From the NCBI RefSeq assembly GCF_000003815.2, contig NC_049994.1:291756-355755 (forward strand): 64,000 bases of DNA. Direction: 5' to 3'. Below the pieces are notes generated by a model. The model ran no database searches. It was not told where the DNA came from and saw only the letters and a list, made by a program, of their open reading frames with translations. This document shows positions 45,810-59,900 of the stretch, one piece after another. Both the position numbers and the translations under genes were made by a program. This DNA comes from Branchiostoma floridae. Taxonomy: Eukaryota > Chordata > Leptocardii > Amphioxiformes > Branchiostomatidae. Positions within the stretch are counted from its first letter, which is position 1. Each line of letters opens with the position of its first letter.

Positions 45810-47680
45810 ATTGAAGTTAACACGCCTTTCCTCACCTTCAAAAATGAGTACCTTGCTACGGATAGGGATGTTCTGTAGATATATAGGATATCCTATCCAA
45901 GGCCAGTGCTTGAGGAGAGTCACACATCAAGTACTTTAAAGTACCAACCAAACGTACGGAAAAGAGTAGTAGTCCTTCTAAAAAGTTGATCAAATATATT
46001 TGTCAGGATATGCAGCTTGTACAAACCTGGTAAGTTACGCCATGAGACGAATAGCGATTTTCTACATTCAACCGTTTTGTCATGAAAAAGTGATTGTTTA
46101 CATTCAATTTGGATGTTATCCATAAAATATGCTTGCTGTCGGTTAGTGGTGATTCCAAAGGTGACGACTGACCTCGGGTGACCTCAAACATATCTCAAAC
46201 CTTTAAGCTTTTTACATAACATATGACCTGCTGCTATAGATATCATTATAGGTACTGTATACGCCATTATAAACCATCTATACGTAATAGTTAATATGTT
46301 CTCAGAATATTGTTATTGATTGCTATTCTGTACATATGAAGTTCCAGTTGTATTGTCTCCGTCCAATTTTATTTGTATTTTCCACAGGTTAGCTGGGCAG
46401 CTCTGGCTGTCCGCGCTGGACAGACGAAGAAATAAATGAAATCCATCGTAGTAATGTACAAGGTCTCCCCTCCTGTGGCGTCACCAAAAAGTTTTCGAGT
46501 TCTACTGCCAGCTCCCTATCGAGGCTACTGAACAATGATTTATTTTCAGCGTTCTCTAGTTAGGAGTATGTGTTACATCTTTTTCACAATAAACAACTAC
46601 ATAGAATCTGATTTAAGAAGACGATAAACACGGTGGTCAAATACGGGCTCCAAATCTCCCATGTCTAGCCGAATTCGAACCTGCTTCCACAATGTTCCAT
46701 CTGACGTAATTCGAACCGAACCCGTGTTCTATTTGGGGTCATCTGCGGTCGTTGCCGGTAAATAATATTAAAACACTGCTGGCTAGCCTTTTTTGCCAAA
46801 CCGCATTGAATTAGCCAGAAAAGATAGTTTTTTACCAATATAAACAATTTTCTGGACAGTACACCCATGCTATCACTTTGTTTCGGACATGTAACATGTA
46901 ACGAAGCTACTGACGTTTGTGTTGTTGACCTTGAATATCATAAGTGTTGTTTACACCGGTATCAATTACACCCTCCTGCTCTCCGCGCGGCATGACATGC
47001 GTGCAAACATCGTTTAAGATCGCGACCAAGAGTCCAAATTAACTCATTGACGGCTCAAAATGACCGCAACGATTTTCCCGAGATTTCTGTTTTTGGGATT
47101 TTTAAAAAATGCCTTCGATTTTGAATTATTGGTAATTAAGTGCGAAAAATGTCATTTTTACGCATATTTTTGACTGTAACTTTGCTTAAGATTAAAAATT
47201 AAAGAATCCCAAAAACAAAAAGTTTTATTTACCTCTCAGACGACGAAAAATATAAAAATCGAGAATTTGCCATGGCACTTGCGGCCCATCTTATCAAGAG
47301 TATGGTCAAATTGAAGGCCTTCCTTGAAACAGAAAATAATGGTATTTGGAAGCAAAATCGAAACAAAACAACTATCTCAATTAAAACGGGAAGATTCAAA
47401 CTATCTAGAATTGCGAATTTAATCCTATTTTGAATACATTTTCCTTGTCATAACATTTTGTTTATTTTGAAATATTCTACGGTTAGCAAATAGTCGGCCT
47501 CTTGTAACCCGATACTCTGTCGAACTCGCATAGCAACGGGAAAGAATACCCTAGCAACCGACCGCCGTGAAAGCATATTACGTAACGCAAATCATGTCTT
47601 TTTTGTCACATAAACGCAACCTTTAAGCATGCTTTTCGGTGTGCTTAAAGAATGCTTCTCGTGCACTGCCGCCTCACCTT
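45810..47680. other. Gene-poor stretch upstream of gene A
   Basis: No coding domain is seen. A retroelement-like 3' tail (GGACAGACGAAGAAATAAATG) sits at 46420-46440, and a related tail occurs at 48120-48250. Confidence 0.5.
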
Positions 47681-47686
47681 GGACTG

Positions 47687-47880
47687 TACCCCACCTACCG
47701 TCAGCTGACAACGTGGCGATATCGCGCCCAGGTTACTACAGTATCAGGTGACCACAGTATCACAAACTACCTCGCTATGCACACAACTGTTACATAACGT
47801 TCGAGGAGCGGGAAAATAACAATGCCGCTTTCATGCTTCAGTCGTTTTGTACAGAAAGCAAAATTCACTGACGAATAGTA
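47687..47880. repeat. Diverged copy of gene A intron 1 sequence (44064-44460)
   Basis: Shared blocks are TGTACCCYACCTA, CAGGTTACTAC, ACCTCGCTATGCACACA and TTACATAACGTT. It lacks the family 3 MITE and so marks the pre-insertion state. It shows duplicated gene-cluster sequence between genes A and B. Confidence 0.65.
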
Positions 47881-48489
47881 ATAATCAGTTATTGTATTAG
47901 ATTGACTAACTAACTAATTAGATTGAGATAATTGATAAGACTAACATGCTGTGACGAAATGGTGATTATATCTGGTAACCTTACACATGTTTTAAATGCT
48001 TTGCTGAACGTTTACCTTTCATTTTCAAATGGTCGTTCTCTGAAGATACCATGACAGTCGCTGCAGACGCTATGATAGGCATTTATACGTGACAGTTTTA
48101 AGATATGCTTAGAATATTTTTCTTCTCATTCTGTACATTTTTTGTAAATTTCATTTGTCTCGTCGTTGTCAGTAGGGCTAACAGTAACTGGTAGTTTGGC
48201 AGCCCTGGCTGTGTATGGTGAACAGCCAAACTAATTAATCAAACCAGATCACAGATCTACGATTAGTAGTATTTGCTATCATAAATAAATACTGGTAGAC
48301 AGTTTGGACAGACTGGTTTTTCAATCATATAATTCAACTCTTTAGATACATAGAAAGCGGCAATGTGCACAGTAAATCTTGGAGACGTCGCATGACGTTT
48401 TCTTTAAAATACGGACTATGCCATACATCTAATTAAAAAAATAATGGTATTTACTATGTCAACTAATATCTATAAAGGCAGATGCAATG

Positions 48490-48738
48490 GTAGTCCCATT
48501 TATTTTTCTAAACCTTAGCTGCAGTGAGTTGCTATCAATTGTGTTATCTATGGAGCCCATACCTCTCTTTCCACGACCTAGCCCTTTTACCTCCCCAACC
48601 GAAGTCAGGTACCCATTTTTACAACATAGCTGTCCCATTACCACACTCACAACATCGGTGACATGTCAGGGGATTCAAACCTGGGACCGTTGGAATCTGG
48701 GCCAGACAGACTAACCATTCATCCAACGGAACCCCACG
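48490..48738 (-). mobile_element. tRNA-derived SINE
   Basis: On the minus strand the head has an A-box-like TGGATGAATGGTTAG and a B-box-like GGTTTGAATCC. A body with TGTTGTGAGTGTGGTAATGG and TCGGTTGGGGAGGTAAAAGG follows, of a kind seen in deuterostome and other invertebrate SINEs. Frames inside it are spurious. The 3' end near 48490 is approximate. Confidence 0.65.
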
Positions 48739-49178
48739 GATATCTACATAGATGATAATATATAAACACACCTTAAGTGTAAGTTGCTATTTTACCAATG
48801 GAAATGTAAGACTATAACAGTGATCTCCTTTTTTTTAAATCAATCGAGTGTATTCTTCCAGCATCGCTATCTCGACAATATTCATAGTCAATAACATGAA
48901 TTTGTTGACTTTGCAAACTCGCCCAAAGAAGTTTCATTATTGAAAGGTTGCTAACACTTTACTAAAATTGCAAACACTGACACTTTCATGCTAAGACACT
49001 TCAGGCAGTAGAAATGAAATTGTAATACTCTCTTAAGAAGAAGATTGACTCCCTACAATATAAACAAGGTTGTATCAGTCTTAGAGATATTTAGATTGTG
49101 ATGAAAGTAGAACGTAAAAAGGCGACGTCTGCATCAAAAGGAAACGACTGTTCACCAGAACGAAGCGTCTCTATCCTC

Positions 49179-52100
49179 CTACGGATAGTCGATGTAGAAG
49201 TCTGTACACTGGTAGTAGACGGGTGCGGCCTGCGGGTTCCGTGTTATGTACGCCACCTGTATGGTATTGATGAGGGCCCTGCCAAAGCAAATTGGGAGAG
49301 AAGTTTATACTAGGGCTGGTACCGGTACAGAAAATTCAGGTCCAGGTCCGGTTCAGGTCCAGAGGATTAGGTCCCGGTCCGGACCTGAACCTGGATCTAA
49401 TTCAGTATGTGAAAACGTGTGAATGCGCAATACTAAGATCAATGGTCCATTCCGCTACAAAGAAATCTGTTTGGTGGAGTATTTGAGTCCCACTGGCTAC
49501 AAGGCTAACTGCCACTATACGTTTGACTGTAAAACTTGGTAGAGATTACAATAAACTCTACTCTGCTTCGCTCTTGTTATTTTCGTCAATCTGTAATCCC
49601 CAAACATGTGAATTTCTGCCGATTAACCTCTTCATTTTCTAATAGATCTAACATCCGGTCCACCTTCCGGTCTACCGAATCTTTACAGGTCTGTTTTTTC
49701 TGGACCAGTCCAATTAGAACATCCGGTAGCGGTACCCATCCCTAGCTTATACAGTTACCTTTGTTTTTTTCATAAATCTTCAAGACAATCAAACATACTA
49801 AAAATACTAAAATCACTGATTAACCAATTGAAGTACTGCTATAACTTCTTGAAATACGTTAGCTTAAGAAATACCAACATAACGTTATACGATACAGAAA
49901 TTCTATACATTTGTCGTCAGTAGTTGGTAATTTGTAATATTGGCGAACGCCCATGATACAGGCATGTCACACATAACACACAAACACATGCCTGCTCACA
50001 AACACAAACAAACACACACACACACACACACACACAAGCACATACTGACGTCCACACATATAATTGCACACAAAGACACGCCCACACTCACACACAAACA
50101 CAAGGAACAGTACTTACCCTGTAAATTTAGGAATGGTGATGTTGACAGAGTACAGGGTAAGGGACGGTTCACCATTGTCGGGTATCTTTTCCAGCGGTGT
50201 GAATTTCCCCGTTCTGCCTGCCCGGAAACTGATAGTGAACTCTCCCTACAAAAAATAGAAAAAAGGCCTAGACATTCTTCAACCAATACAAATACAAATG
50301 AATGAATATATAATACACTTCCCTAAAGGAATCCTGTTCAAAACAGAGTATTAGACAGTTAGAATTTTCATCGAGCAGTAACTACTTTTTAAAGGTAAAA
50401 ACCCGTGCCTCCAAATGAATGAATGAATGAATGAATGAAGACCTTTATTGTACAATTTTGCCCAACCGGGCTAAGTACAGGTCACAACAAGTCAGGATAT
50501 ATACATACATAAAAGTGTCACAAATCTAGTCTAACACAAAAGTTCGGCTTCTTCTCGCTTCTTGGTAATAGTGAAAATGTAGGACTGTATGGGTTTCGCT
50601 ATTGTCGGTTTGTCAAAACGCATGAGAAATATAAACTTGTCAGTGCTACTCATGTGTCTAAAATGAGGGAATCTACTTTCTATATAACTAAATAGAGTAT
50701 TTCTATCATTCGCATACATATCGCAATCAACAGTGAAGTGCACTTCATCTTCTACCATGTTTGAGGTACAAAATTGGCAGACGCTTTGTTCTAGCCTATC
50801 TCAAGCAACGTCGAGATTATTGACCAAGAACCACGTAAGGCCCACAGAAAGATCAAACAAGCAGTTCACATCGAGTTGGAAGGTGCCCAAGTCCTACGTA
50901 TCTCTACTCCGCAAGGAGGCAGGGTGAGGGGCAGAAGATCCACGCAAGTCTCGACCTAGTTCTCGCAACTCTCGCGAGAACTAGGCCACTCCGTGAGCAA
51001 GATGGACTGATAGCCATCGAAAATTTGGAAGTACGTGTGTTTACATTTAAAAGGTAGTCACTGCATTATGAAAATTCTATTAACTGTGTGCATACGTGAC
51101 TAATGAATCAAAACTGCATTAAAGATTAAAAATTTTGTGAACATTGATAAATGCTTTAAAGTTGTAACACAATTCAGTGTTGTGCATTTTATTCAGATTG
51201 AGGCCCAAACCGTGTTGGTCATACTTCGTAAGAATGATAGGATAGGACGTCCCGTCCCTTGGATAGGACATAAGATGGAGGTCCCGTGTCTGGGGAGAGC
51301 CATACTCCTGACACGCTAAAGAACCCACAACACGTGCGATGATGCGGTGTGAGTGGCTCAAAACCTACAGTCTCTTGGCCGCACATGGGGCAATAATTGT
51401 CGTATTGAGGTCACCTGAGTGGCGCCGAATGGCAGCTCGCACCAGACCCTTGTGATTCAGCCCCGCCTATTGTAAGCTCCTCGCAATTCAGCCCCTGGTT
51501 GCCAAGAGAGAGTAGTCGGCCCACCCAATAACAATAAAAAATAACGATACTGTACCGGAGATGATGGGTTATAATGATCCAGGTTCTTCTGTATCGTCAC
51601 GGTTTGACTGGTCCCTGTCCTGTTAACAACGGTGAACACAACAGTTATACATCGAATATAACCCGTAACTAAATGGAAAATTGATCATTCTTTTTTTAAT
51701 CATTCTTTTTTTCCAAACACAAGGTACAAACATAGAACAATAATACTGAAAGGACATGTGGAACACAAAGAAATATAAATAAAACTAGAAAACAATCAGG
51801 ATAACTCATAGCAATGAACACATTTGGCTATAACAAGGAAATGATAAATTGAAGCTGTATTATCTGTCAGTCAGTCTATACAGACTATGACACTTATCTA
51901 CGCAAAAAGAGTATAAGCCAAAGAGACGACTGTATTAATAGCATGTTATTCACTAAAGCTATTTCCCCCCATTGATCAATGTGTTTATTTATTTCATCTT
52001 TAACATAGTTATACATATGATCAAACCCGTAAAGAATTTGAAAATTAATAATTCTTAATTGACAATGAAGACATAAAATCCCCTTCAACAGGGCAGTTCT

Positions 52101-53831
52101 GACTAATTCACATTAAAAAAACAGCAGTTATTTGATCCCTCCTCCTCCTGTTATTTGACAACATTTATGCGTAACGTTGTAAGTCACTCATGTAACGTTA
52201 TGTGGCCGAATTCTAGACACCGCGTTATCTGTGAGCAGCGACACCTAACAAGTTATAGCTGCAATGCAATGCAGACTAGTCGGAATTGAATATCATGACG
52301 AAGGTGACAGACTGTCACCAAAACGTCGGTTTCGAATAAGAATAAAGAGTCGTAAGTCGTTATTCATCTGATATTACAAGGGAATAAGTCAGATTTTCAA
52401 TGCAATACTTATTTTCATGACAATTGAACGAATAGTTAGTTGTATCTGGTAGTTATACTTACAGAAAGGCTATAGTTGCCTTTTTGGGGGGAGCTGGCCT
52501 CTGTCCACAGGGTCCACTAGTCAGGCCACAGTCAGGAGATCCTGAAACACAAAGACAACAGCATTCGTCATCGAAGGTAAACATCTAAACATATCATGTT
52601 ACTACCAATTTTATTCCAAAAAGTCGCTGTTTTAGAGGTAAAGTACATACCTTAATTTTTCGATATCTCACAGCACATTTTGATCACGGAGAATGACCCA
52701 GTCTCAATCTCGCGAGAGAACACGAGAATAGGTCAGGCTTGCGTGAATCATCTGCCCCCCCCCCCCCCCGAGAAGGGGTAGGTAGGACTTGGGCAGCTCC
52801 CGACCCTCATTTTGGTTCATATGTTGAATATATAATGTATTTTGTAACATTATGGTATTATTTATTTTGTCCAGATTTGATACTTGAAAATTCAAGATGG
52901 ATATAACGGGGGGGGGGGGGACCAAAGTCCGGTAAGGTCCAATGTCCGGTAACGTTTTAAAAATCATTGTTGCGGAGACATGCATGGGTAGCTGCGCATG
53001 ATAAGTACAACTAGTTATGGGCTAAACCTTGTTGTAAATAACTGCAAAGCGGAAGTATGTGTTGAAGTTCGTAAGTCCCAGTAGATAAAGATCGAAAAAA
53101 TTGCACAAGTTTCACGCCTTCCGTACAGGCTGACGAGGGAACTTGCTGAGAACATGGTCTTCGAAACTGTTGAATTATACTTCGTACAATGCATCATGTG
53201 ATAATATGTCACCACATACATGAAGGTTATTTATTAAACTTTCCATTGAAAACACAGATGAGTCTTGTCTTTGTCTTTACCTTGGATAATCGGAGCTAAA
53301 ATGATGACCACTGTTTCCACTCCATTGTGGCGCGCCATTTTGAGTACATAGAAGACTCCATTCAATAAGTCGTAGCACAGTCACGATACGTCAAATCGAG
53401 CTATTATATGTGTCCCCGTGATCTAAAAGAGTCAGGCAAGCGTGTGTAGGTCAGTTGAGATTTCAAAAAGTAGTTCAAGACGAGATTCGTTTCGTCAAAG
53501 TTGACCTTCTAAGTACTCATTTTGGCGAGCGTACCTCGTGTTTTACGGTCTGCATGGGGGTTTCCAGGTGACCGATGTGATACTTCCGGATCAAACCAAC
53601 TACCCAAAACAAAACACGCAATACTCTACCAATGATTACCGATTGAGTACCCTCAGTTTGGAGAATCGTATGTATCTCAGTCAAAACACTTTAGACAGCT
53701 TAATTAAACAGACCAGATCTAGGTTTTATCAGTTATCTTATTAAACCTTATTGGTTCATCCCAACTGACCCGAGACTTTGCACTACAAGTGACCGAATGA
53801 AAGTTTTACCTCTGAATATTATCTGTCATAT

Positions 53832-53869
<38 letters not shown>

Positions 53870-53890
53870 AGAAGTTCCACAGATCTACCA

Positions 53891-53951
<61 letters not shown>

Positions 53952-56900
53952 TCATATAACTTAACTGTATTTGAACCAGAATTCTGGAAAAGCCTTAAAG
54001 CTATTCCGACGACACTGTATCATTCAAATGATACAGGGTAATACACAATGTGCATACAGCGATCTATGGGGTGTATCATTCAAATGATACAGGTTAAGAT
54101 ACAAGCAACTGGTTAAACATTCAAAGGACAAACTCCATGGGAAAGACTAAGCTATTCCGACAGTGTATCATTCAAATGATACAGGGTAATATACAGCGAT
54201 CTAAAGGGTGTATCATTCAAATGATACAGGATAAGATACAAGAATCCCAACTGGTGCAACATTCAAAGGACAAACTCCCCGGGAAAGACTATTATATATG
54301 ATACAGTTGTAGAAAGGCGCTGTTCCATCCATATTAACCTCCTTTAATAACAGAAAGTTTCGACTGGCGGGAGGACAACTGTGTCAATTTATAAGACGCA
54401 GTTGTAGAAAGGCGCTGTTTTATCCGTATTACCTCCTTCAATGACAAAGTTTCGACGGGAGGACAACTGTCAATTTATATGAACGAATGTTACACCTTCA
54501 GGATTCTTGTATCATTTGAATGATTCACCCACTAGATTGCTGTATATTGCCTTGTGTCATTTCAATTATGCACTGTTGGGATATCTTAGTTTTTCCCTCT
54601 GTCCTTTGAATGTTACACTTTTAGGATGCTTGTATTTTAACCCGTATCAATTGAATGATATACCCTTTAGATCGCTGTATATTACCCTTTCTCATTTGAA
54701 TGATTCGGCATATGTTCGTCTTTCCTTCTGTCTTTTTGTTTGAACCTTTATTCATTCACGAGAAGCTCAAATCGGCCAGCAGGCCGCGGAGGTCATGAGG
54801 TCATGAGGGAGGTCAGATAAAATATAATAGAAATACAGATTACATTGAGTACTAACAAATCCATCAACCTATATCACTACACATTAGAGCTGGGTACCGG
54901 TACAGAAAATTCAGGTCCGGTTCAGGTCCATGTCCTTTGAATGCTACACCTATGCTAGGATTATGCTAGGATTCTTATATCTTAACCTACATCATTTGAA
55001 TGATACACCCTCTAGATCGTTGGATATTATTCTGTATCATTTGAATGATATACTGTCGGGATATCTTGATTTAATTGATTTGATTTATTTTTTTTGCACA
55101 ATTTTTAAAAAAGATAACACAAATTAAAGGATGAAAGGACGTGCAGGGGGAGAACAGATATTTTGATTCAAACTATTCCAACTTTGCGGGCATTTGAACT
55201 TGGCGTTTTTACTTGGATCTGATTTAGGTTGTTCCACTGTCCAGTGCTGTAGTGATAGAAAAGGCCATAGAATTGCTTTGGTACACAAGAACTTGTTTAT
55301 TGTTTTGTGGACGAAAAGACAACTTTGTAGTTTGTTTATATCATATATAGTCATTACTTTTAGATTATAAAAAAAGATTCAGAAGGGAATGTGTACGAGA
55401 CAACTTAGTCTTAGTCTTTCCCTCTGCCCTTTGAATGTTGCACCAGTTGGGATTCTTGTATCTTGATAACGTGTATCATCTGAATGATGCACCCTTTAGA
55501 TCAATGTATATTCCCCTGCGTAATTTGAATGATACACCCTCTAGATCGCAATATATTACCTGTTTCATTTGTATGATACACTGTCGGAATAGCTTAGTCT
55601 TTCCCTTTGTCCTTTGAATGTTGCACCAGTTGGGATTCTTGTATCTTATCCTGTATCATTTGAATGATACACCCTTTAGATCGCTGCATATTACCCTGTA
55701 TCATTTGATTGATACACTGTCGGAATAGCTTAGTCTTTCCCTTTGTCCTTTGAATGTTGCACTAGTAGGGATTCTTGTATCTTATCCTGTATCATTTGAA
55801 TGATACACCCCTAGATCGCAATATATTACCTGTTTCATTTGAATGATACACTGTCGGAATAGCTTAGTCTTTCCCTTTGTCCTTTGAATGTTGCACCAGT
55901 TGGGATTCTTGTATCTTATCCTGTATCATTTGAATGATACACCCCTAGATCGCAATATATTACCTGTTTCATTTGAATGATACACTGTCGGAATAGCTTA
56001 GTCTTTCCCTTTGTCCTTTGAATGTTGCACCAGTTGGGATTCTTGTATCTTATCCTGTATCATTTGAATGATACACCCCTACATCGTTGCATTTGAATGA
56101 TACACTGTCGGAATAGCTTAGTCTTTCCCATTGAGTCAGCTTTGAATGTTGCACCAATTGGGATTCTTGTATCTTAACCTGTATCATTTGAATGATACAC
56201 CCCTACATCGTTTCATTTGAATGATACACTGTCGGAATAGCTTTAAATTGGCACAGCTGTCCTCCCGCCGAAGTCTTAAACTGTTCCTGTAACTTCTTGT
56301 TGTAAAGGAGGTTGTCTCTTTCACCGCCTAAGTCCGTCGGTTTATGTGCATGGTTTCATGCGCTTCTACCGACAGTGTGTCCCGGAAACAGATGCGTTTT
56401 ACTTTGTGATCGGGTACCGCAAAACCCCCATGTGGTGCGTATTTCAGCCGGAAACATGGCGGCTAGAAACATGGCGGCTTCCGAAAAATCTGAGTTAGGC
56501 CAAACTTTGAGGTGGTACCCGTCAATCTAGTAAAAGTCTAATTCATCTTGTGAGGTACACAAGGTTCTCTGAGCCTTCATCGTTACGTGGACATATTTGA
56601 TGACCTGATTTGACGAATTGTAACTGTGTTACGACTGACTGAATGGAGTCTTCTATGTACTCAAAATGGCGCGCTACACCATCGCTGCATCCGCCATTTT
56701 GACTAATCACGTGATTCTCGTCATGTGATCATTCGAACGTAACACAAGACGACTCGCAGCTGTTCGGAACAACTCACAACACAGCTTCAAGTTACGTGCA
56801 GTTTTGCGCTTTTCCGCATGTCGTCGCGGTAAGTTGACATCTCTGGATTATTCCTTGGACGTTTCCGTTTGTATAAGTTATATTTTGACAACGAAACATG

Positions 56901-59900
56901 TGATACGGGAACGAAAACATAAAAATTCTCACTATACATGACTTCTCGTTCGATTGAATGCCCATATTTAATTCGAACTCCACAAGGTTAAAGAATTAAT
57001 CGCGTATTATTATCGTAATTTGTTGAGTACAAGTTGAAATACTTAAGTCGTGTTGGCCATGAGCAAACAAGTAAACAAACAAGTAAACAAACAAACAAAC
57101 AAAGAGGTGCATTTTCTTTTTAATATCTGATTGATGGTGTATTATTTGGGAAGGGAAATCTCAGTTCATAAACGACATTTGTCTCATTGTCAGATGGCGT
57201 CAAGGAGGAAAAAATATAACCAGGAAGACATGGATAGAGCTCTACAAGCATTGGAAGAGACAGACGAACACACACTCAATAATACAGCAAAGGAATATGG
57301 TATTCCTCAATCAACACTGCATGACAGAGTAACGGGCAAATCGAAAGAAAGGATGGGCAGACCCTCCATCCTCTCACCAGAGGAGGAGGGGGCCCTCGTG
57401 GTCTATGCCAAGTATCTGGCAGAGAAGGGGTTTCCCCCTACAGTCAGGGTGATCAAAGCCCTTGCTTTTGAAGTGGAGAAGAAACGTGCCAAAGGAAGGG
57501 GAGAAGAACCTCGCTTCAAGGACTCCGGCCCCGGGAAGAGATGGTGGAAGGGATTTAAAGGCCGCCATCCCGACCTCAGCTTAAGGTCACCAGATCAACT
57601 CGACAAGGAAAGAGCGGCCTTTTCCACAGCCGGCGTAGTCTTTGAACACTTCGAACGACTGGAGCAAATTCTGACGGATGCAAAAGCCAAGGACAAAAGA
57701 CCGCATGTTATCTACAATGCAGACGAAACTGGCATGGATTTGTCGGCTAAAGTGTCCAAGGTCATTGTTCCCAAGGGCTGGAAGAGATCTCCGTCACGAC
57801 GAGTCGGTGGCCGTGACCATGTGTCGGCACTTGTGTGCATCTCAGCGGCAGGGCAGACAGTGCCGCCCATGATCATATATAATAAAGCGTTTCCGGGGGG
57901 GAAATACACTGAGGGCGGACCGGCTAACGCATTGTACGCTTACTCCGACTCAGGTTTCATTGATGATGAGCTGTTCGAGAGATGGTTCAAGCTATCTTTT
58001 CTCAAGCACTGCACAAGCGACAGGCCAGTAATCCTTATCCTGGATCAGCACTACAGTCATATCACGCTTAGAGTGCTAGAGGATGCAATTCAAAACGACG
58101 TTATAATCTTAGGTCTCCCCCCTCACACGACCCACTTCCTCCAGCCCCTTGATGTGAGTGTGTTCGCGCCACTCAAGAAGAAGTGGGCCATGACCCTGGA
58201 AGTGATGCAGGCAGCGAACACCTCATTTCATGTTACAAAACGGAACTTTGCTAACATATTTAGTTCAGTTTATGACAACGCCATCAATCCTGCCATCATC
58301 AAGACATCGTTTGCAAAAACGGGAATTTATCCATTTAATGACGAGGCCGTCGATGACAAATGGATCCGAATGTCTGCAGCGGAGTTGGGGGAGTCAACTT
58401 CCACCACGGCGACTCCAACTGCCGCGTCATCCACCACGGCAACTCCAACTGCCACGGCCACGTCGTCCACCACGGAAACTCCAACTGCCACGGCCACGTC
58501 GTCCACCACGGAAACTCAAACTGCCACGGCCACGTCGTCCACCACGGAAACTCCAACTGCCACGGCCACGTCGTCCACCACGGAAACTCCAACTGCCACG
58601 TCGTCCACCACGGCGACTCCTTCCGCGATGACTCCAACTGCCGCTTCTTCTTCTCAACAGGACAGAACACCTGCCAGTGCTTCCAATACTGCTTGCCCAA
58701 CATGTAATGCGGCATGTACAGTTTGTAACCCGCTGCAAAGTCCGTTGATTCAAACTCTCATCCCACCGGAACTGCATGATATCCTCATCCCAATACCACC
58801 AGCAAAAAAGTCATCACGCTGCAATCTCAACAGACGACTGACTGGTAGAGTGTTAACGCACTCTGAAGTAATGGAAGAGATGCGGTTGAAAGAGAAAGAA
58901 AAGAAAGAAAAGGAAGAAAAGAAAGAACGAAGGAAAGAAGAGATGAAGAAGAAACGCGAGGAGAAGGAGCAGAAAGAGTTGGAAAAGAGGCTGCAGAAAG
59001 AAAAGAAACAAGCCGAGAGTGTAAAGAAGTTGGCAGAAAAGGAAGAGAGAAAACGAAAGAGACAGGAGCTTGCGGAGGCAAGGAAGAAACAACGCATAGA
59101 AGGGAAAGAAAACCAGCGCCCTACTAGGCCACGAGACGTAAGAGTACGTATCAGGCACATGTTTTTTTCCATATTCAATATCTAATCTTTCAAAATGTTT
59201 TTCCCAGTTCGATAATGTTTATCATTTCGGACAATCCGACTCAATTGATGGAGGTATTCTGGTTCATTTGCTATATACATTTGCTATATTCAGAATTTTG
59301 GATTGTAATAAGAGTGTAGCGAACACAGAAACAATAGAATACGTGGTCTTGTGAGCATAACTACATATATCTATAGTTCTCTTTACTATGATCTTAGTTA
59401 TGAATGATGTCTATGTTTTAGTTATAAATGAATTTTTTCTCGTCGAATCAGTTTTACTTTCATGGTTTGTTGTTATACTCGGCCACAGGAAGGTTCCAGT
59501 CGTAGCCGTCCCGTGAAGCCGCCGTCGTGGTATGCAGAATACGAAATGGGCCAGGGAGAAGATGAAGAAGCAGAGTAAAGAAGATTCTAGTGTACCCTTA
59601 AATCCACACGATTGATAGCGTTCCTCTTACGCCTATGATCGGTTTACAGAATTGAAAACTTCAATTTTTGGAGTAAAGATTTTGCTGTTTGTAGACCGTA
59701 TTCGCTTGTTCAGTAGGACTGCAAGGTCGTCAGAATTCAGTACGGGGAGTTTTGATCTTCTGTATCTTCGTCTGTAACAGTTCCAAGTTCTTATCTCAGC
59801 TATGATAGAAATTTAAGATGAACAAATTCACAATGTTCGTATGTGCACGGATCTATACATGGAACCGTTTCCGCCTTTCACCGTAAACGTGTAACGTTAC

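Noticed and set aside
58327-59178. Several minus- and plus-strand frames over the DDE gene's 3' part
   Set aside because: They are shadows of the Thr/Pro/Ser minisatellite and of the Lys/Glu-rich coiled coil (polypyrimidine on the other strand).
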